Part shown: one piece after another, positions 1 through 8,891 of the stretch
How positions within the stretch are numbered: position 1 is the stretch's first letter
How the letters are laid out: each line of letters starts with the position of its first letter
DNA from: Devosia litorisediminis
GTDB lineage: Bacteria; Pseudomonadota; Alphaproteobacteria; Rhizobiales; Devosiaceae
DNA length: 64,000 nt
Reading direction: 5' to 3'
Assembly (NCBI RefSeq): GCF_018334155.1
Contig: NZ_JAGXTP010000002.1
Location: 62,001 to 126,000 of the forward strand
The notes under the pieces: generated by a model
Told to the model about the DNA's origin: nothing
Databases searched by the model: none
Seen by the model: the letters and a program-made list of their open reading frames with translations, nothing else
Position numbers and translations under genes: made by a program

Positions 1-86
1 GTAGCGGCAACAGGCATTTGGGTGTCGCGGCCGGGTAGAGCCTCGGCAGCGGACGGGATACTGGTCGGCTTGGATTTGAAGAACAT
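1..86 (-). CDS. msrA: Peptide-methionine (S)-S-oxide reductase, N-terminal fragment
   Basis: The gene is cut by the left edge; only the first 28 codons are visible. They read MFFKSKPTSIPSAAEALPGR and continue DTQMPVAA. This is the characteristic leader of alphaproteobacterial MsrA, which reduces methionine-S-sulfoxide in oxidised proteins. The ATG at 84-86 has a good ribosome site (AAAGGA, about 6 bases upstream). The catalytic GCFWG motif lies outside the window, so the call rests on the N-terminal signature alone. Confidence 0.7.
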   Translation of the reverse strand, partial: MFFKSKPTSIPSAAEALPGRDTQMPVAA

Positions 87-139
87 GTCTTTTCCTTTCA
101 CGGCACTATTCGGCCCATTGCCGGAAACAGTTACGTCAC

Positions 140-463
140 TCAGATCTGGTCCTGCCGCAGGAAGCGCTCGCGACGCGGCTTGCGGCCCAGCAGCGCCAGG
201 ATTATTCCCGGAACGCCAATCACCGCAAAGGCGGGGTAGCCCAGCAGCGTCGCCAGCGTCGCATCGAGCAGGTCTTCAAAGAACCGACTATCAAAAAAAG
301 CCTGCACGCCCACCAGACTGTCGGGATGCAATTGCGTCCACAGATCAGCCAGACTGGTCAGCATCAGAGCATTTGCTCCCAGTGACTTGGTGCCGTCGAT
401 AACCAGCAGGACAAGCGCCAGGGCGATCAGCCAGGTGCCCGCAAATCTCAATATAAGCCGCAT
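140..463 (-). CDS. Small hypothetical membrane protein
   Basis: 107 residues with an N-terminal hydrophobic helix (about residues 8-25) and a second near the C-terminus (about 74-93, a Gly/Pro-rich stretch), ending in a basic tail RKPRRERFLRQ. The N-terminus could be a signal anchor. The ATG at 463 follows an AGGGAAA ribosome site. It lies upstream of msrA on the same strand, 53 bases from it, so co-transcription is possible. I do not recognise a functional family; no catalytic motif is visible. Confidence 0.6.
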   Translation of the reverse strand: MRLILRFAGTWLIALALVLLVIDGTKSLGANALMLTSLADLWTQLHPDSLVGVQAFFDSRFFEDLLDATLATLLGYPAFAVIGVPGIILALLGRKPRRERFLRQDQI

Positions 464-707
464 TCACTTTCCCTGTGCCGGCGGGACAAGTTAAGGCTGG
501 CCTGCCTGTTTCCACCCCGCGCACGGCCTCTTTGTGCCATGTCCGCAGGACATCTCACAAGATGGGAAGCCCCTGCGACAAAAACAATTGTCATCGCTGC
601 GTCGTGATCCCTTGCGCCCAGCCCGTTGATAAGTATATTGCGCCTCGCTCGCGTCGGCCAACCAGCCGGCTCCTCCGGTGTTTCCAGACCGGGGTTAAAG
701 GCGATGC

Positions 708-797
708 GGAGAGGTGGCCGAGTGGTCGAAGGCGCACGCCTGGAAAGTGTGTAGGCGGGGAACCGTCTCAAGGGTTCGAATCCCTTTCTCTCCGCCA
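708..797 (+). tRNA. tRNA-Ser (anticodon GGA)
   Basis: The acceptor stem GGAGAGG (708-714) pairs with TCTCTCC (787-793) through six Watson-Crick pairs and one G-U. It is followed by discriminator G794 and an encoded CCA (795-797). The anticodon loop CTGGAAA gives anticodon GGA, which reads UCC/UCU serine codons. A long variable arm (AGGCGGGGAACCGTCT region) is typical of serine tRNAs, and the T loop GGTTCGAATCC is canonical. It stands alone between the small membrane protein and the mannosidase operon, with no other tRNA nearby. Confidence 0.95.
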
Positions 798-904
798 TTT
801 CCCTGTTTATTCAGAAGTTTAGGTCGCCGTCTGCTGCGCCGCAGCACGTCGTGCCCCCGCCTGTTGTGGCGGGAGGCACGTGAGCTCGACGCAGTGTGTC
901 GGGG

Positions 905-3313
905 TTAGATTTCTTCCAGACCCGTTGCGCGCTGTAGGCCGGTGGCGCTCAGGCGGGCGGTGGTGATGCCGCGTGGGGATATCGCTGTTGTCTGGCCGGC
1001 GACAGCCAGCGTGTCGGCCTGACCATTCAGTTCGACCGCCCGGATAATCAAATCGTCGCTGTCTTCGGCCAGCTTCAAGGTGCCCACGGCGCTTGATTGG
1101 CTGTCGACCGCCAGCCATTGCCCGGCATGCGCCCGTGTACCCGTGCGCGCAACGTGCGGCGTAGTGATCACGGGCTTGTTCAGGAGGTCAGCCATGGTTG
1201 CCGCCTGCTGACGGCTAATCGTGGGCGCGCCGAATAGTTCAATGGTGAAGGCCTGCTCGCCCTGATCCATAAAGCGGTAATGGGCGTCGGGTTCGAGTTC
1301 GACCGGGTCGTGGTGGGCAAAGACCGGCGCCCGCACCGCTGTGATGTAGAGCGTGCCATCCTGCGCCGCGTAGGAGTATTTGGCGTCGTTGACGATGGCG
1401 ATGTCGTGCCCGTTGGCGCTGGCGCGTACCCAGCGTTGGCCGGCAATTTCGCGCCCGTCATCAGCATTGTCTTCCCAGCCGGCGGCCACTTCATATTCAA
1501 AGCGTGTCGCCGCCAGTGGATAGGCCAGGCGAAGCAGATGGCGCTTGTGGCGCCAATCGAGATGCACGCGCAATTGCACGGGCAGGGCGCCATCCTCAGG
1601 GAGCACGATGATCGTGCTCAGCGTGCTGTTCTCGCAGGTGCTGACCACCTTGACCACCGTGCGGACCGGCCCCGCCTCTATGGTGGAAACCGACTGCAAT
1701 TGCATCGCCGCGCCAGCAAAACCAAAGCGGTCCGTGCCGTGGCTCCAGGTGTCGGTCGCGTCCTCGACGATAATCGCCTGATGTCCAGCCCCGGAAAGCA
1801 GCGCGACGCCATTGGCCTTGTTCACCAGCCGCGAAATAGCGCCACTTTCCGGGTCAATTGTCAGCCCGTAGCCATTGGTGTCGAAGCTCAGTGTCTGGCT
1901 GCGTACGCCGAAGCTGACGCCCGGCGCTGAGATACCCTTGTCGGCATCAACGCGGAAACGGAGCACCCGATAGCCATAGGCCGGCAGGTCGATCGGGAAG
2001 GTGATGCGTTGCAGCGCCGTCGTCTTGCCATGAGGGTCACTATACTGGAACGGGATCGACGCGCCCGTCTCGTCCAGCAGCACACGGCGCGAAACATTGT
2101 CCTTGTCCACCCACGGCTCGGCTTCGACCAGACCGCGAGCCGGGCTGCCGTTGAAGTTCATCACCAAAAAAGTCGAGTCGGTCGGATCCACAGGGCGAGC
2201 AATGATGTTGCCCAGCCGGCGGACAGCGCCGTTGAGCAGGTCCTCGGCGCCGGCAATCACCCAGTTCAGCTCGCGCTCGGAATCCACGCACGCGCTTTCA
2301 AGGCTCGTGCCGCCCAGCGTGTCGTGAAACTGATTGAACAGCAGGCGCCGCCACAGCATTTCGAAATCCTGCCGGGGGTAGGCTATGTTGCATTCGCGGC
2401 TCGCCAGCGTCGCAGCTGCCTCGGCCTGCTCGAGCAGGCTTTCAGCCTTGCGATTGAGCGTCTTGAGCGAGGATGCCACCGCGTAGCAGCCAATGGCATG
2501 AAACTGCAGCGCGCTCGCGACTACCGGCAGGCCGGCCTTGGGGACTTCGTCAAAGAAAGTCTCCGGGTCGGAGAACTTGAGGTTCTCGCCGGCGACCAGA
2601 CGGCGTTCGATCTCTTCAATGTTCTCGATTGTTGGCGCGCCGCCATGATTGCCCACGCCATAAAAGCACATGAAGGCATGGCCGCTCTCGGCGATTTTTT
2701 GCTGATGCAGATCGATCTTTTGGGGCAGCGGCATTTCGCGCTTGGAGGTGTTGTAGGCCCCCTGAATGCGAAAGGCGGTGACTTCGGAGCCGTCCGGCGA
2801 AGCCCAGGTGAACAGCTCGGCAGGCAGGTCCATTTCATGGGGGCCCGGGCGCATGAAGCTGTAGCTGGTCGAGCCGGTATGTTGGAGCAGCATGGGGAAG
2901 GTGCTGGGGTGTCCGAAGCTGTCGACATTGTAGCCAGTGGGAACGGTGACACCGAATTTCTCGGCAAAATACCGCTTGCCGTACAGAGCCTGTCGGATCA
3001 CCGATTCACCCGATGGGACGTTGCAGTCCGGCTGGATCCACCAGCCATTGACCACCACCCAGCGCTTCTCGGCGACAAAGTGCTGAATGCGCGCGAACAG
3101 CGCAGGGTCAAGTTCCTCGATCCAGGCGTAGATATGCGCTTCGCCCTTGGTGAAGACAAAGCCGTCACCCTCTTCCAGCCTGTCGATGGCCGCCCAGCAG
3201 GTGCCGATAGCTTCGGCGCACCCTTCCTGCCATCGCCACAACCAGACCGGATCCAGATGGGCATTGCCGATCAGGTGTAGAAGAGGCTGATTGCCATCGG
3301 CGGAAGAGGTCAT
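905..3313 (-). CDS. Glycoside hydrolase family 38 alpha-mannosidase (short form)
   Basis: An 802-residue GH38 enzyme expected to release alpha-linked mannose. The zinc-binding motif NAHLDPVW (His19, Asp21) sits at the N-terminus. Asp131 in NVDSFGH is the expected nucleophile and zinc ligand, and QFHDTLGG carries a further zinc His. The rest is the middle helical domain and beta-sandwich C-terminus of the family. No signal peptide is seen, so it probably acts in the cytoplasm on imported oligosaccharides. Its ATG overlaps the stop of the upstream rhamnosidase gene (ATGA), so it is the last gene of a coupled four-gene operon. It differs clearly from the second GH38 enzyme at 13.7 kb, being about 270 residues shorter and lacking its N-terminal domain. 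The exact substrate linkage cannot be read from the sequence. Confidence 0.88.
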   Translation of the reverse strand: MTSSADGNQPLLHLIGNAHLDPVWLWRWQEGCAEAIGTCWAAIDRLEEGDGFVFTKGEAHIYAWIEELDPALFARIQHFVAEKRWVVVNGWWIQPDCNVPSGESVIRQALYGKRYFAEKFGVTVPTGYNVDSFGHPSTFPMLLQHTGSTSYSFMRPGPHEMDLPAELFTWASPDGSEVTAFRIQGAYNTSKREMPLPQKIDLHQQKIAESGHAFMCFYGVGNHGGAPTIENIEEIERRLVAGENLKFSDPETFFDEVPKAGLPVVASALQFHAIGCYAVASSLKTLNRKAESLLEQAEAAATLASRECNIAYPRQDFEMLWRRLLFNQFHDTLGGTSLESACVDSERELNWVIAGAEDLLNGAVRRLGNIIARPVDPTDSTFLVMNFNGSPARGLVEAEPWVDKDNVSRRVLLDETGASIPFQYSDPHGKTTALQRITFPIDLPAYGYRVLRFRVDADKGISAPGVSFGVRSQTLSFDTNGYGLTIDPESGAISRLVNKANGVALLSGAGHQAIIVEDATDTWSHGTDRFGFAGAAMQLQSVSTIEAGPVRTVVKVVSTCENSTLSTIIVLPEDGALPVQLRVHLDWRHKRHLLRLAYPLAATRFEYEVAAGWEDNADDGREIAGQRWVRASANGHDIAIVNDAKYSYAAQDGTLYITAVRAPVFAHHDPVELEPDAHYRFMDQGEQAFTIELFGAPTISRQQAATMADLLNKPVITTPHVARTGTRAHAGQWLAVDSQSSAVGTLKLAEDSDDLIIRAVELNGQADTLAVAGQTTAISPRGITTARLSATGLQRATGLEEI

Positions 3314-6042
3314 GCTGCGATACCTTGCGGTAGGGAAATGGAAATAGTGAAGCGCCCGCTATCGAGGGCAAATCGTGTGGTCTGCTGATCGAAAAGGTGC
3401 TCGGAAGCACTGATGGCCAGCGGCACACCATCGATGGCGATGTTGTCGGGCCCATCGGCAAGCTCGATTTCGGCCCGGCAATTGGGCGGCACGGCAATGC
3501 TCCAGATGATCGTATCGCCATCATAACGCCAGGCGCTCTCCACCACGCCCGTAGCGGCACGATAGGCGGCTTTGACCCAGCCGATCCCGCGCTCAAATAG
3601 CGGGCGCATGCGGATGGTACGGAAACCGGGCGCCGATGCTTCCCAGTCGATACCGGCCATGCGGGCATAGAGCCATTCGCCCACTGCGCCATAGGCGTAG
3701 TGATTGAATGAATTCATATTGGCGCTCTGGAAACCGCGCTCTGGCGTCCAGCCATCCCAGCGTTCCCAGATCGTGGTGGCACCCTGCCGGATCGAGAAGC
3801 CCCAACTGGGGTAGCTCTCGTTCAAAAGCAGTCGATAGGCGTAATCAGCCCGCCCGATATCGGTCAGAACCGGGCACAGATGTTTGACCCCCAGGAACCC
3901 GGTTTGCAGATGTCCATTGGCTGCGTCGAGCTTGTCGATCAGGCGTGCCGCAGCGCTTGCGCGTTGCGTTGCCGGCAGCAGATCGAAATCAAGCGCCAGC
4001 AGGTAGGCTGTTTGCGTGTCGCCGCTGATGCGCCCATCCTCGGCCACGAAGGCAGTACGAAAGGCGCGCCGCACATCCTGCGCCAGACCCGAATAGTCAG
4101 CGTGATCGCTATCTTTGCCCAGCACCGTTGCGATCTTGGCCATCAGATTGGCAACCAGAACCCAATAGGCGGTGGCCACCATGGTTCGGTCTGAAGCCGG
4201 GCCGACGCTAAGCCAGTCGCCGTAATTATTGTAGACATTCTGGGTGCGGATGAAGTCGGGATTGGCCCCGCCAATATGGGTCATCCAGCGTTGCAGCGCC
4301 GGATAGACCGCGCTCAGCAATCCGGCGTCGCCATAGCGCAGATAATGCTGCCACGCCATGATGATCGGCCCGTCGCCCCAGCCGGGCGCACCCGGTTGTG
4401 CCGATTGCTTATAGGGGTTGAGTGGGCGCGATGGCGCAATGTCGGTAAAGGCACCATCGGGCAATTGCGCGTCGGTGATGTCGTCGAACCACTTGGCTAA
4501 AAACCCCGCCACGTCCATGTTGTAGCCGGCCGTACGCCAGAATACCTGCGCATCGGCGCTCCAGCCCAGCCGCTCATCACGCTGGGGACAGTCGGTTGGC
4601 ACCGAAAGGAAATTGCCGCGTTGGCTCCATTCGATATTGGAGATTAGCTGATTGACTAGCGCGTTGCCCGTTTCCAGCTGGCCGCTTTGAGGCGTGTCGG
4701 ATTGAATGGCGATACCCGTCACAGTGACGTCGTCCAACACCACGCCCTCGGGCAGTGTCAATTCGAGGTAGCGGAAGCCGTGAAAGGTGAAGCGCGGCTT
4801 GAAACGCTCACTGCCCGTACCTGCTGCCGTAAAGTGATCAACGCACACGGCATGGCGCAGATTGGCCGTGTAGAGTTCGCCGTCGCCATCAAGGATTTCC
4901 GCATGGCGCAGCGTGAAGCGATCGTTGCGTCGGGCCTGAACCGTGAGTTCGACATAGCCGGCAAAATTCTGCCCGAAATCAAAGATTGCAGCGCCAGACT
5001 TGGCGCGGTGCAAATAGCGCCCGTCCAGACGCGCCACTTCCCTGACGGGCTGGCTCTTGGCGGCGCTCAGTACGGGCTCGCGGGGCTCGGGGGAAAAGGC
5101 TTCGACCGGCTGCCAGCGCGTGTCGTCAAATCCGGCAATGGCCCAGCCGGGCATGTCCAGTCGGGCGTCATAATGTTCGCCCATTAGGAAATCGGAATAG
5201 CAGACGGGCCCGCGGCTGGTCCGCCAGAATGGATCGGTAACGACGCGCTCTACGCTCCCATCGGCATAGGTCAGGTGCAATTGACACAGGAGCGCTGGCC
5301 GGCCGCCATAGTGATTGCCGGCGCGGCGCTGATTGTGCCCGACCCGGCCTGAATACCAGCCCTCACCGATTATGGCGCCAATGGCATTCTGGCCCGCTCC
5401 GATTAGATCGGTAACGTCATGGGCCTGGTAAATGACGCGTTGATGGTAATCGGTCCAGCCCGGTGCCATCACCTCGTCGCCCACGCGCGTACCATTGAGA
5501 TAGAGCTCATAGAGTCCGAGTGCCGTGACATAGGCCGTGGCCCGCACCACCGGTCCCCGGGCGTCAAACTCGCGCCGCAAATAGTCCGCGGGCCGTGCTT
5601 GCCAGGGATTGTCATAGAGATCGTCTGCAGGTGCCTCGCGGCCGGCTGGCAGCACGAAATAGCGCGCGATCCATTCTGCGTCCCAGTCGCTGCGGGCCAT
5701 CAGTCCGGTCATCAAACTAAGGGGCGCACTCCAGGCTGAAGGTTCGCTGGTTTCATCCCAGACGCGCACCGACCAGTAGAGTGTCAGATCAGACTGCAGC
5801 GGGTTGCCGGCATAGCTAATGAACAGCGTTTCGCTCGAAGCGGTCTGACCACTCTGCCAATAATTGCCGATCCCCCTGGCAACGTCTGCCTTTTCATCGC
5901 CAACGCAGATTTCATAAGCGCTCTGTCGTGCACCATTGCCTTCAGCGCTCAGTCCCCAGCCAAAACGGGGGTAAGGCGTGTTCAGTCCTTTGGGCGCGGC
6001 GAGCAGTTCGCAGCGCAGATCGATTGGCTTGAGATTGGTCAT
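3310..6042 (-). CDS. Glycoside hydrolase family 78 alpha-L-rhamnosidase
   Basis: A 910-residue enzyme expected to remove terminal alpha-L-rhamnose. The order is an N-terminal fibronectin-like/beta-sandwich region (about 1-130), a carbohydrate-binding-like beta domain with ELYLNGTRVGDEVMAPGWTDY (about 179-199), an (alpha/alpha)6 catalytic domain, and a C-terminal beta domain. The catalytic signature DCPQRDERLGW runs from Asp484; Glu490 is the expected general acid. No signal peptide is apparent. Its ATG begins six bases after the stop of the GntR gene upstream, and its own stop overlaps the mannosidase start, so translation is probably coupled. With the neighbouring mannosidase and TRAP importer it suggests use of a rhamnose- and mannose-containing glycan or glycoside. 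Confidence 0.9.
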   Translation of the reverse strand: MTNLKPIDLRCELLAAPKGLNTPYPRFGWGLSAEGNGARQSAYEICVGDEKADVARGIGNYWQSGQTASSETLFISYAGNPLQSDLTLYWSVRVWDETSEPSAWSAPLSLMTGLMARSDWDAEWIARYFVLPAGREAPADDLYDNPWQARPADYLRREFDARGPVVRATAYVTALGLYELYLNGTRVGDEVMAPGWTDYHQRVIYQAHDVTDLIGAGQNAIGAIIGEGWYSGRVGHNQRRAGNHYGGRPALLCQLHLTYADGSVERVVTDPFWRTSRGPVCYSDFLMGEHYDARLDMPGWAIAGFDDTRWQPVEAFSPEPREPVLSAAKSQPVREVARLDGRYLHRAKSGAAIFDFGQNFAGYVELTVQARRNDRFTLRHAEILDGDGELYTANLRHAVCVDHFTAAGTGSERFKPRFTFHGFRYLELTLPEGVVLDDVTVTGIAIQSDTPQSGQLETGNALVNQLISNIEWSQRGNFLSVPTDCPQRDERLGWSADAQVFWRTAGYNMDVAGFLAKWFDDITDAQLPDGAFTDIAPSRPLNPYKQSAQPGAPGWGDGPIIMAWQHYLRYGDAGLLSAVYPALQRWMTHIGGANPDFIRTQNVYNNYGDWLSVGPASDRTMVATAYWVLVANLMAKIATVLGKDSDHADYSGLAQDVRRAFRTAFVAEDGRISGDTQTAYLLALDFDLLPATQRASAAARLIDKLDAANGHLQTGFLGVKHLCPVLTDIGRADYAYRLLLNESYPSWGFSIRQGATTIWERWDGWTPERGFQSANMNSFNHYAYGAVGEWLYARMAGIDWEASAPGFRTIRMRPLFERGIGWVKAAYRAATGVVESAWRYDGDTIIWSIAVPPNCRAEIELADGPDNIAIDGVPLAISASEHLFDQQTTRFALDSGRFTISISLPQGIAA

Positions 6043-6048
6043 AACGGC

Positions 6049-6732
6049 CTAAAGGGCGATTGCCCGCTCACGGGCGTTGCGAATATGGGCTTCCATGGCG
6101 TCGGCGGCCTTCTGACGGTCTCGCTCCAGCATGGCATCGATCACAGCCAGATGGTCACCAAAGGCTGCGGGCAGGGTCGTCTCGCTCAAGCGGATGCGAT
6201 CAAGCTTGATCAGCCGGATTCGGATGGAATTGACGTGATAGGCTTGGATCAGCAGTTCGTTTTCCGTCGCCGAGATCAGCAGGTCATGGAAGTGGGTGTC
6301 CACATCCTGCCCCTCATCAAGCAGGGCCGCGCTCGGCCCAGCCTTGAGACGTTCAACAATGCCCGCATGAAGGTCGCGCTGCTCGCGTAGCGGAGCTTCC
6401 GGCATGTTCTTGACCGCCGCCAGCACCGCTTCGCGTTCGAACGCCAGACGCACCTGAAACGCGTCCCTGATCATCGGCAGATCGATTACCGTGATCTGGA
6501 TGCCGCGCTGGGGCATGACGTGCAGCAGCCCTTCGGCTTCCAGCCGCGGCAGCAATTCGCGCAGGGCACCGATCGACAGATCCAGAAGGACTACCAGGTC
6601 CTTCTGTGACAGAACCTGCCCGGGGCGCAGCTTGCCCTGCAACAGCGCCTGCTGAAACGTGTCGTATGCCGCCTTCTTGACTGAAGGTAGCGAACGACGG
6701 GCGTCTGTTTCTCGAGCGCGGGCATACGCCAT
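6049..6732 (-). CDS. GntR-family regulator, FadR/FCD subgroup
   Basis: 227 residues: an N-terminal winged helix-turn-helix (about 17-80; VLSQKDLVVLLDLSIGALRELLPRLEAEGLL) followed by an all-helical FCD ligand-binding domain with the usual His/Asp metal-site residues (HFHDLL and later DHLAVIDA). The ATG at 6730-6732 is chosen over an upstream TTG because AAAGGAGGAG lies at the right distance before it. It sits between the aldolase and the glycosidases in one operon and diverges from the TRAP transporter, so it is the natural candidate to bind the ATCAGT/ACTGAT repeats at 7701-7777. The inducer is unknown, probably a sugar acid or a product of the operon. Confidence 0.88.
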   Translation of the reverse strand: MAYARARETDARRSLPSVKKAAYDTFQQALLQGKLRPGQVLSQKDLVVLLDLSIGALRELLPRLEAEGLLHVMPQRGIQITVIDLPMIRDAFQVRLAFEREAVLAAVKNMPEAPLREQRDLHAGIVERLKAGPSAALLDEGQDVDTHFHDLLISATENELLIQAYHVNSIRIRLIKLDRIRLSETTLPAAFGDHLAVIDAMLERDRQKAADAMEAHIRNARERAIAL

Positions 6733-6770
6733 GGGCAACTCCTCCTTTGCCGCGTTGCTCTGCGGACTGC

Positions 6771-7685
6771 CTAGGCAGCTTTGGTCGGCACAAACCCTGT
6801 TTCGGCGAATTCCGAGAGGACGGTCGCGGTCTGTGCCGCGTTCAACCCGACCAGCGGTGGTACGGCGCGGGCCCAGGATGGGTCGTCATAGACTGCGGCA
6901 AGCGTTGCCTTGAGCGCAAGCATGCTGCCATTGCCATCCACCGTTACAATCCGCTGCCCGGCGCGCTTGCGCAGATCTTCGGTCTCGGCGGCGCCGGGTG
7001 CTTCAAAGATCTTGCGCAAATCGGCCGAGAATACATTGGGCATGCCGCCGATCATGCCGGCGCCACCGGCCTGCACCAGCGAGGGCATTACCCGGTCATC
7101 GCCGGTAAAGATCGACAGGTCCGGATAGCGCTGCGCCAGCATCTTGCCGTTCTCGGCCACACCTGTGGAGTCCTTGAGCCCGACAATGGCGCTGCCAAAC
7201 TTGGCCACCAGCATGTCGATCAGCTCAGGAGTATAGGTAAAGCGGCTGAATCGCGGGATATTGTAGAGCAGGATGTCGATGTCAGGGCGACCCGCCCGGC
7301 GCATTGCCTCATCGATAAAGGCCACAATGCCATCGTCGCTCGCAAAGTCATAGTAGAACGGCGGCAGCACCAGCACGCCGCGGCAACCCAGCTCGGCTGC
7401 CGCTGCAATCATCGCCCCGGCCTCGTCCGCCGTTGGCGTCATCACCGATGGAATATGCCTGGACATCTCGGCGCCCGCAGCCTTGAGCGCGCGCATCGCC
7501 GGAATCTTCTGGGCGCTCGAAAGCGACGCACCCTCGCCGGTGGTACCGAAGGTCGACACGAAGCTGCACCCGCTATTGAGCAGGCGCTCGCAATGCTGAG
7601 CCAGGCGGCCACCATCAATGTCAAAGGTCTCTGTAACCGGGGTGGTTACGGCCGAAATAATCCCGCTCAGATCTGAATTCGACAC
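6771..7685 (-). CDS. Dihydrodipicolinate synthase / N-acetylneuraminate lyase family aldolase
   Basis: 304 residues forming a class I aldolase TIM barrel. Visible landmarks are GTTGEG at 47-52 (carboxylate-binding loop), Tyr141 in LLYNIP, and Lys171 in VGLKDSTG, the Schiff-base lysine. The GTG at 7685 is preferred over an upstream TTG because TTGGAGGAATAC precedes it. Family members cleave or condense 2-oxo acids (dihydrodipicolinate, sialic acid, 2-keto-3-deoxy sugar acids). Linkage to a TRAP importer and a GntR/FCD regulator favours a catabolic sugar-acid aldolase or dehydratase over lysine synthesis, but the substrate cannot be assigned. First gene of the minus-strand operon. Confidence 0.85.
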   Translation of the reverse strand: MSNSDLSGIISAVTTPVTETFDIDGGRLAQHCERLLNSGCSFVSTFGTTGEGASLSSAQKIPAMRALKAAGAEMSRHIPSVMTPTADEAGAMIAAAAELGCRGVLVLPPFYYDFASDDGIVAFIDEAMRRAGRPDIDILLYNIPRFSRFTYTPELIDMLVAKFGSAIVGLKDSTGVAENGKMLAQRYPDLSIFTGDDRVMPSLVQAGGAGMIGGMPNVFSADLRKIFEAPGAAETEDLRKRAGQRIVTVDGNGSMLALKATLAAVYDDPSWARAVPPLVGLNAAQTATVLSEFAETGFVPTKAA

Positions 7686-7700
7686 GTATTCCTCCAATAA

Positions 7701-7777
7701 ATCAGTAACTTACAAAACTGATACAATCAGTTATGCGATCAGGTGTCATATCAGTGTTTACATCAGTCGCCGGTTGT
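7701..7777. promoter_or_regulatory. Cluster of ATCAGT/ACTGAT operator-like repeats between divergent operons
   Basis: The spacer between the aldolase operon (minus) and the TRAP operon (plus) holds ATCAGT at 7701, ACTGAT at 7717, ATCAGT at 7726, and further ATCAGG/ATCAGT copies at about 7738, 7750 and 7772. The pair AACTGAT-ACA-ATCAGTT at 7716-7732 is a perfect 17-bp palindrome. This is the layout expected for a shared operator of the GntR/FCD regulator encoded at 6049. The binding protein is inferred. Confidence 0.6.
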
Positions 7778-7878
7778 TGCAAAGTCTGTTTGTCAAATTG
7801 AGCTGTCAGGGCCAATCGCAGTGCAACGCTGCAATTGGAAACCGAGGGGCAGCCGAACAAGCTCTGAGAGGGAGGAAT

Positions 7879-8883
7879 ATGAAAACTCTTAAGCGCAGTG
7901 CACTTATCGCACTTTCAGCGGTGTCCTTTGCTGCCATGGCGATTGGCGCCGTTCAGGCTCAGGATCCCATTGAGCTGAAATTCACCACGGTCTCCGTGCC
8001 AACCGATCTGCATACCCAGGCGATGAAGGTTTTCGCCGATACGCTCAATGAGTCTGAGCCGGGTCTGTTCGACATTCAGCTCTATGATTCAGGTTCCCTG
8101 TTTTCCCAGAGCGGTGATCTGGACGCCCTGCAGCGCGGCAATGCCGAAATGGCCTATGTGTCGTTCCAGCTGATCGCCGATGCCATCCCCCAGTTCGGTC
8201 TGTTTACGGCAGGCTATCTGTTTCAGAACGCAGACCACTATCGTTCGGTGATGAATTCCGATCTCGGTGGCGAGTTCAAGCAGACCGTGTCCGACGAAAT
8301 GGGCATCCAGCTGCTCGACGTCTGCTATCTCGGCACCCGCGAGCTGAACCTGCGTCGCTATCGCGACGTTCAGACGCCAGCCGACCTTGAAGGCGTCAAG
8401 CTGCGCATGCCTGGTTCGGATGCCTGGCTGTTCCTGGGTGAGGCACTTGGTGCCAACCCGACCCCGCTGCCATTCTCCGAAGTCTATCTCGGCCTGCAGA
8501 CCGGTACCGTCGACGCCCAGGACAACCCGCTGCCAACCGTGGACGCGGCAAAGTTCTACGAAGTCACCGAGCAGATCGTGCTGACAGATCACCTGGTTGA
8601 CGGTCTGCCAATCGCTGTCAACAACCAGACCTGGGAGCAGCTCAATGATGCTCAAAAGGGTCACATGGTTGATGCCGCCATGGCCGCCTGCGACTGGAAC
8701 AACGAAAAGCGTTATGCCGAAGAAGATCGCCTCGTCGCGTTCTTTGAATCCGAAGGCCTCAAGGTGACCACGCCTGACGTTGACGCATTCCGCAGCCACG
8801 TGCAGGAATTCTATCTCAGCTCCGAGCGCGCCAAGCTTTGGCCTGAAGGCTGGGTTGATCGCATCAACGCACTGGCAAACTAA
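7879..8883 (+). CDS. dctP: TRAP transporter periplasmic solute-binding protein
   Basis: 334 residues. The N-terminus MKTLKRSALIALSAVSFAAM leads into a signal peptide cut near AVQAQ-DP, so the mature protein is periplasmic. The fold is DctP type, with the conserved substrate-carboxylate region LRMPGSDAWLFLGEALGANPTPLPFSEVYLGLQTGTVDAQDNP. ATG at 7879 is supported by GGGAGGAAT directly upstream. It is followed by dctQ after 8 bases and then dctM, giving a complete three-part TRAP importer. TRAP systems use an ion gradient and typically carry carboxylates such as C4 acids, uronates or sialic acid. The neighbouring aldolase and glycosidases point to a sugar-derived acid; this is inference. Confidence 0.92.
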   Translation: MKTLKRSALIALSAVSFAAMAIGAVQAQDPIELKFTTVSVPTDLHTQAMKVFADTLNESEPGLFDIQLYDSGSLFSQSGDLDALQRGNAEMAYVSFQLIADAIPQFGLFTAGYLFQNADHYRSVMNSDLGGEFKQTVSDEMGIQLLDVCYLGTRELNLRRYRDVQTPADLEGVKLRMPGSDAWLFLGEALGANPTPLPFSEVYLGLQTGTVDAQDNPLPTVDAAKFYEVTEQIVLTDHLVDGLPIAVNNQTWEQLNDAQKGHMVDAAMAACDWNNEKRYAEEDRLVAFFESEGLKVTTPDVDAFRSHVQEFYLSSERAKLWPEGWVDRINALAN

Positions 8884-8891
8884 GGGCACCA

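Noticed and set aside
708..797. Integration (att) site at tRNA-Ser
   Set aside because: No integrase gene nearby and no repeated tRNA 3' end was found downstream within the window.
2009..3280. Long plus-strand open frame (423 codons) opposite the mannosidase
   Set aside because: It is the antisense shadow of a convincing GH38 gene; composition is Arg/His/Ala-rich with no domain and no ribosome site.
4687..5187. Plus-strand frame inside the rhamnosidase
   Set aside because: Shadow of the GH78 gene; no supporting site or domain.
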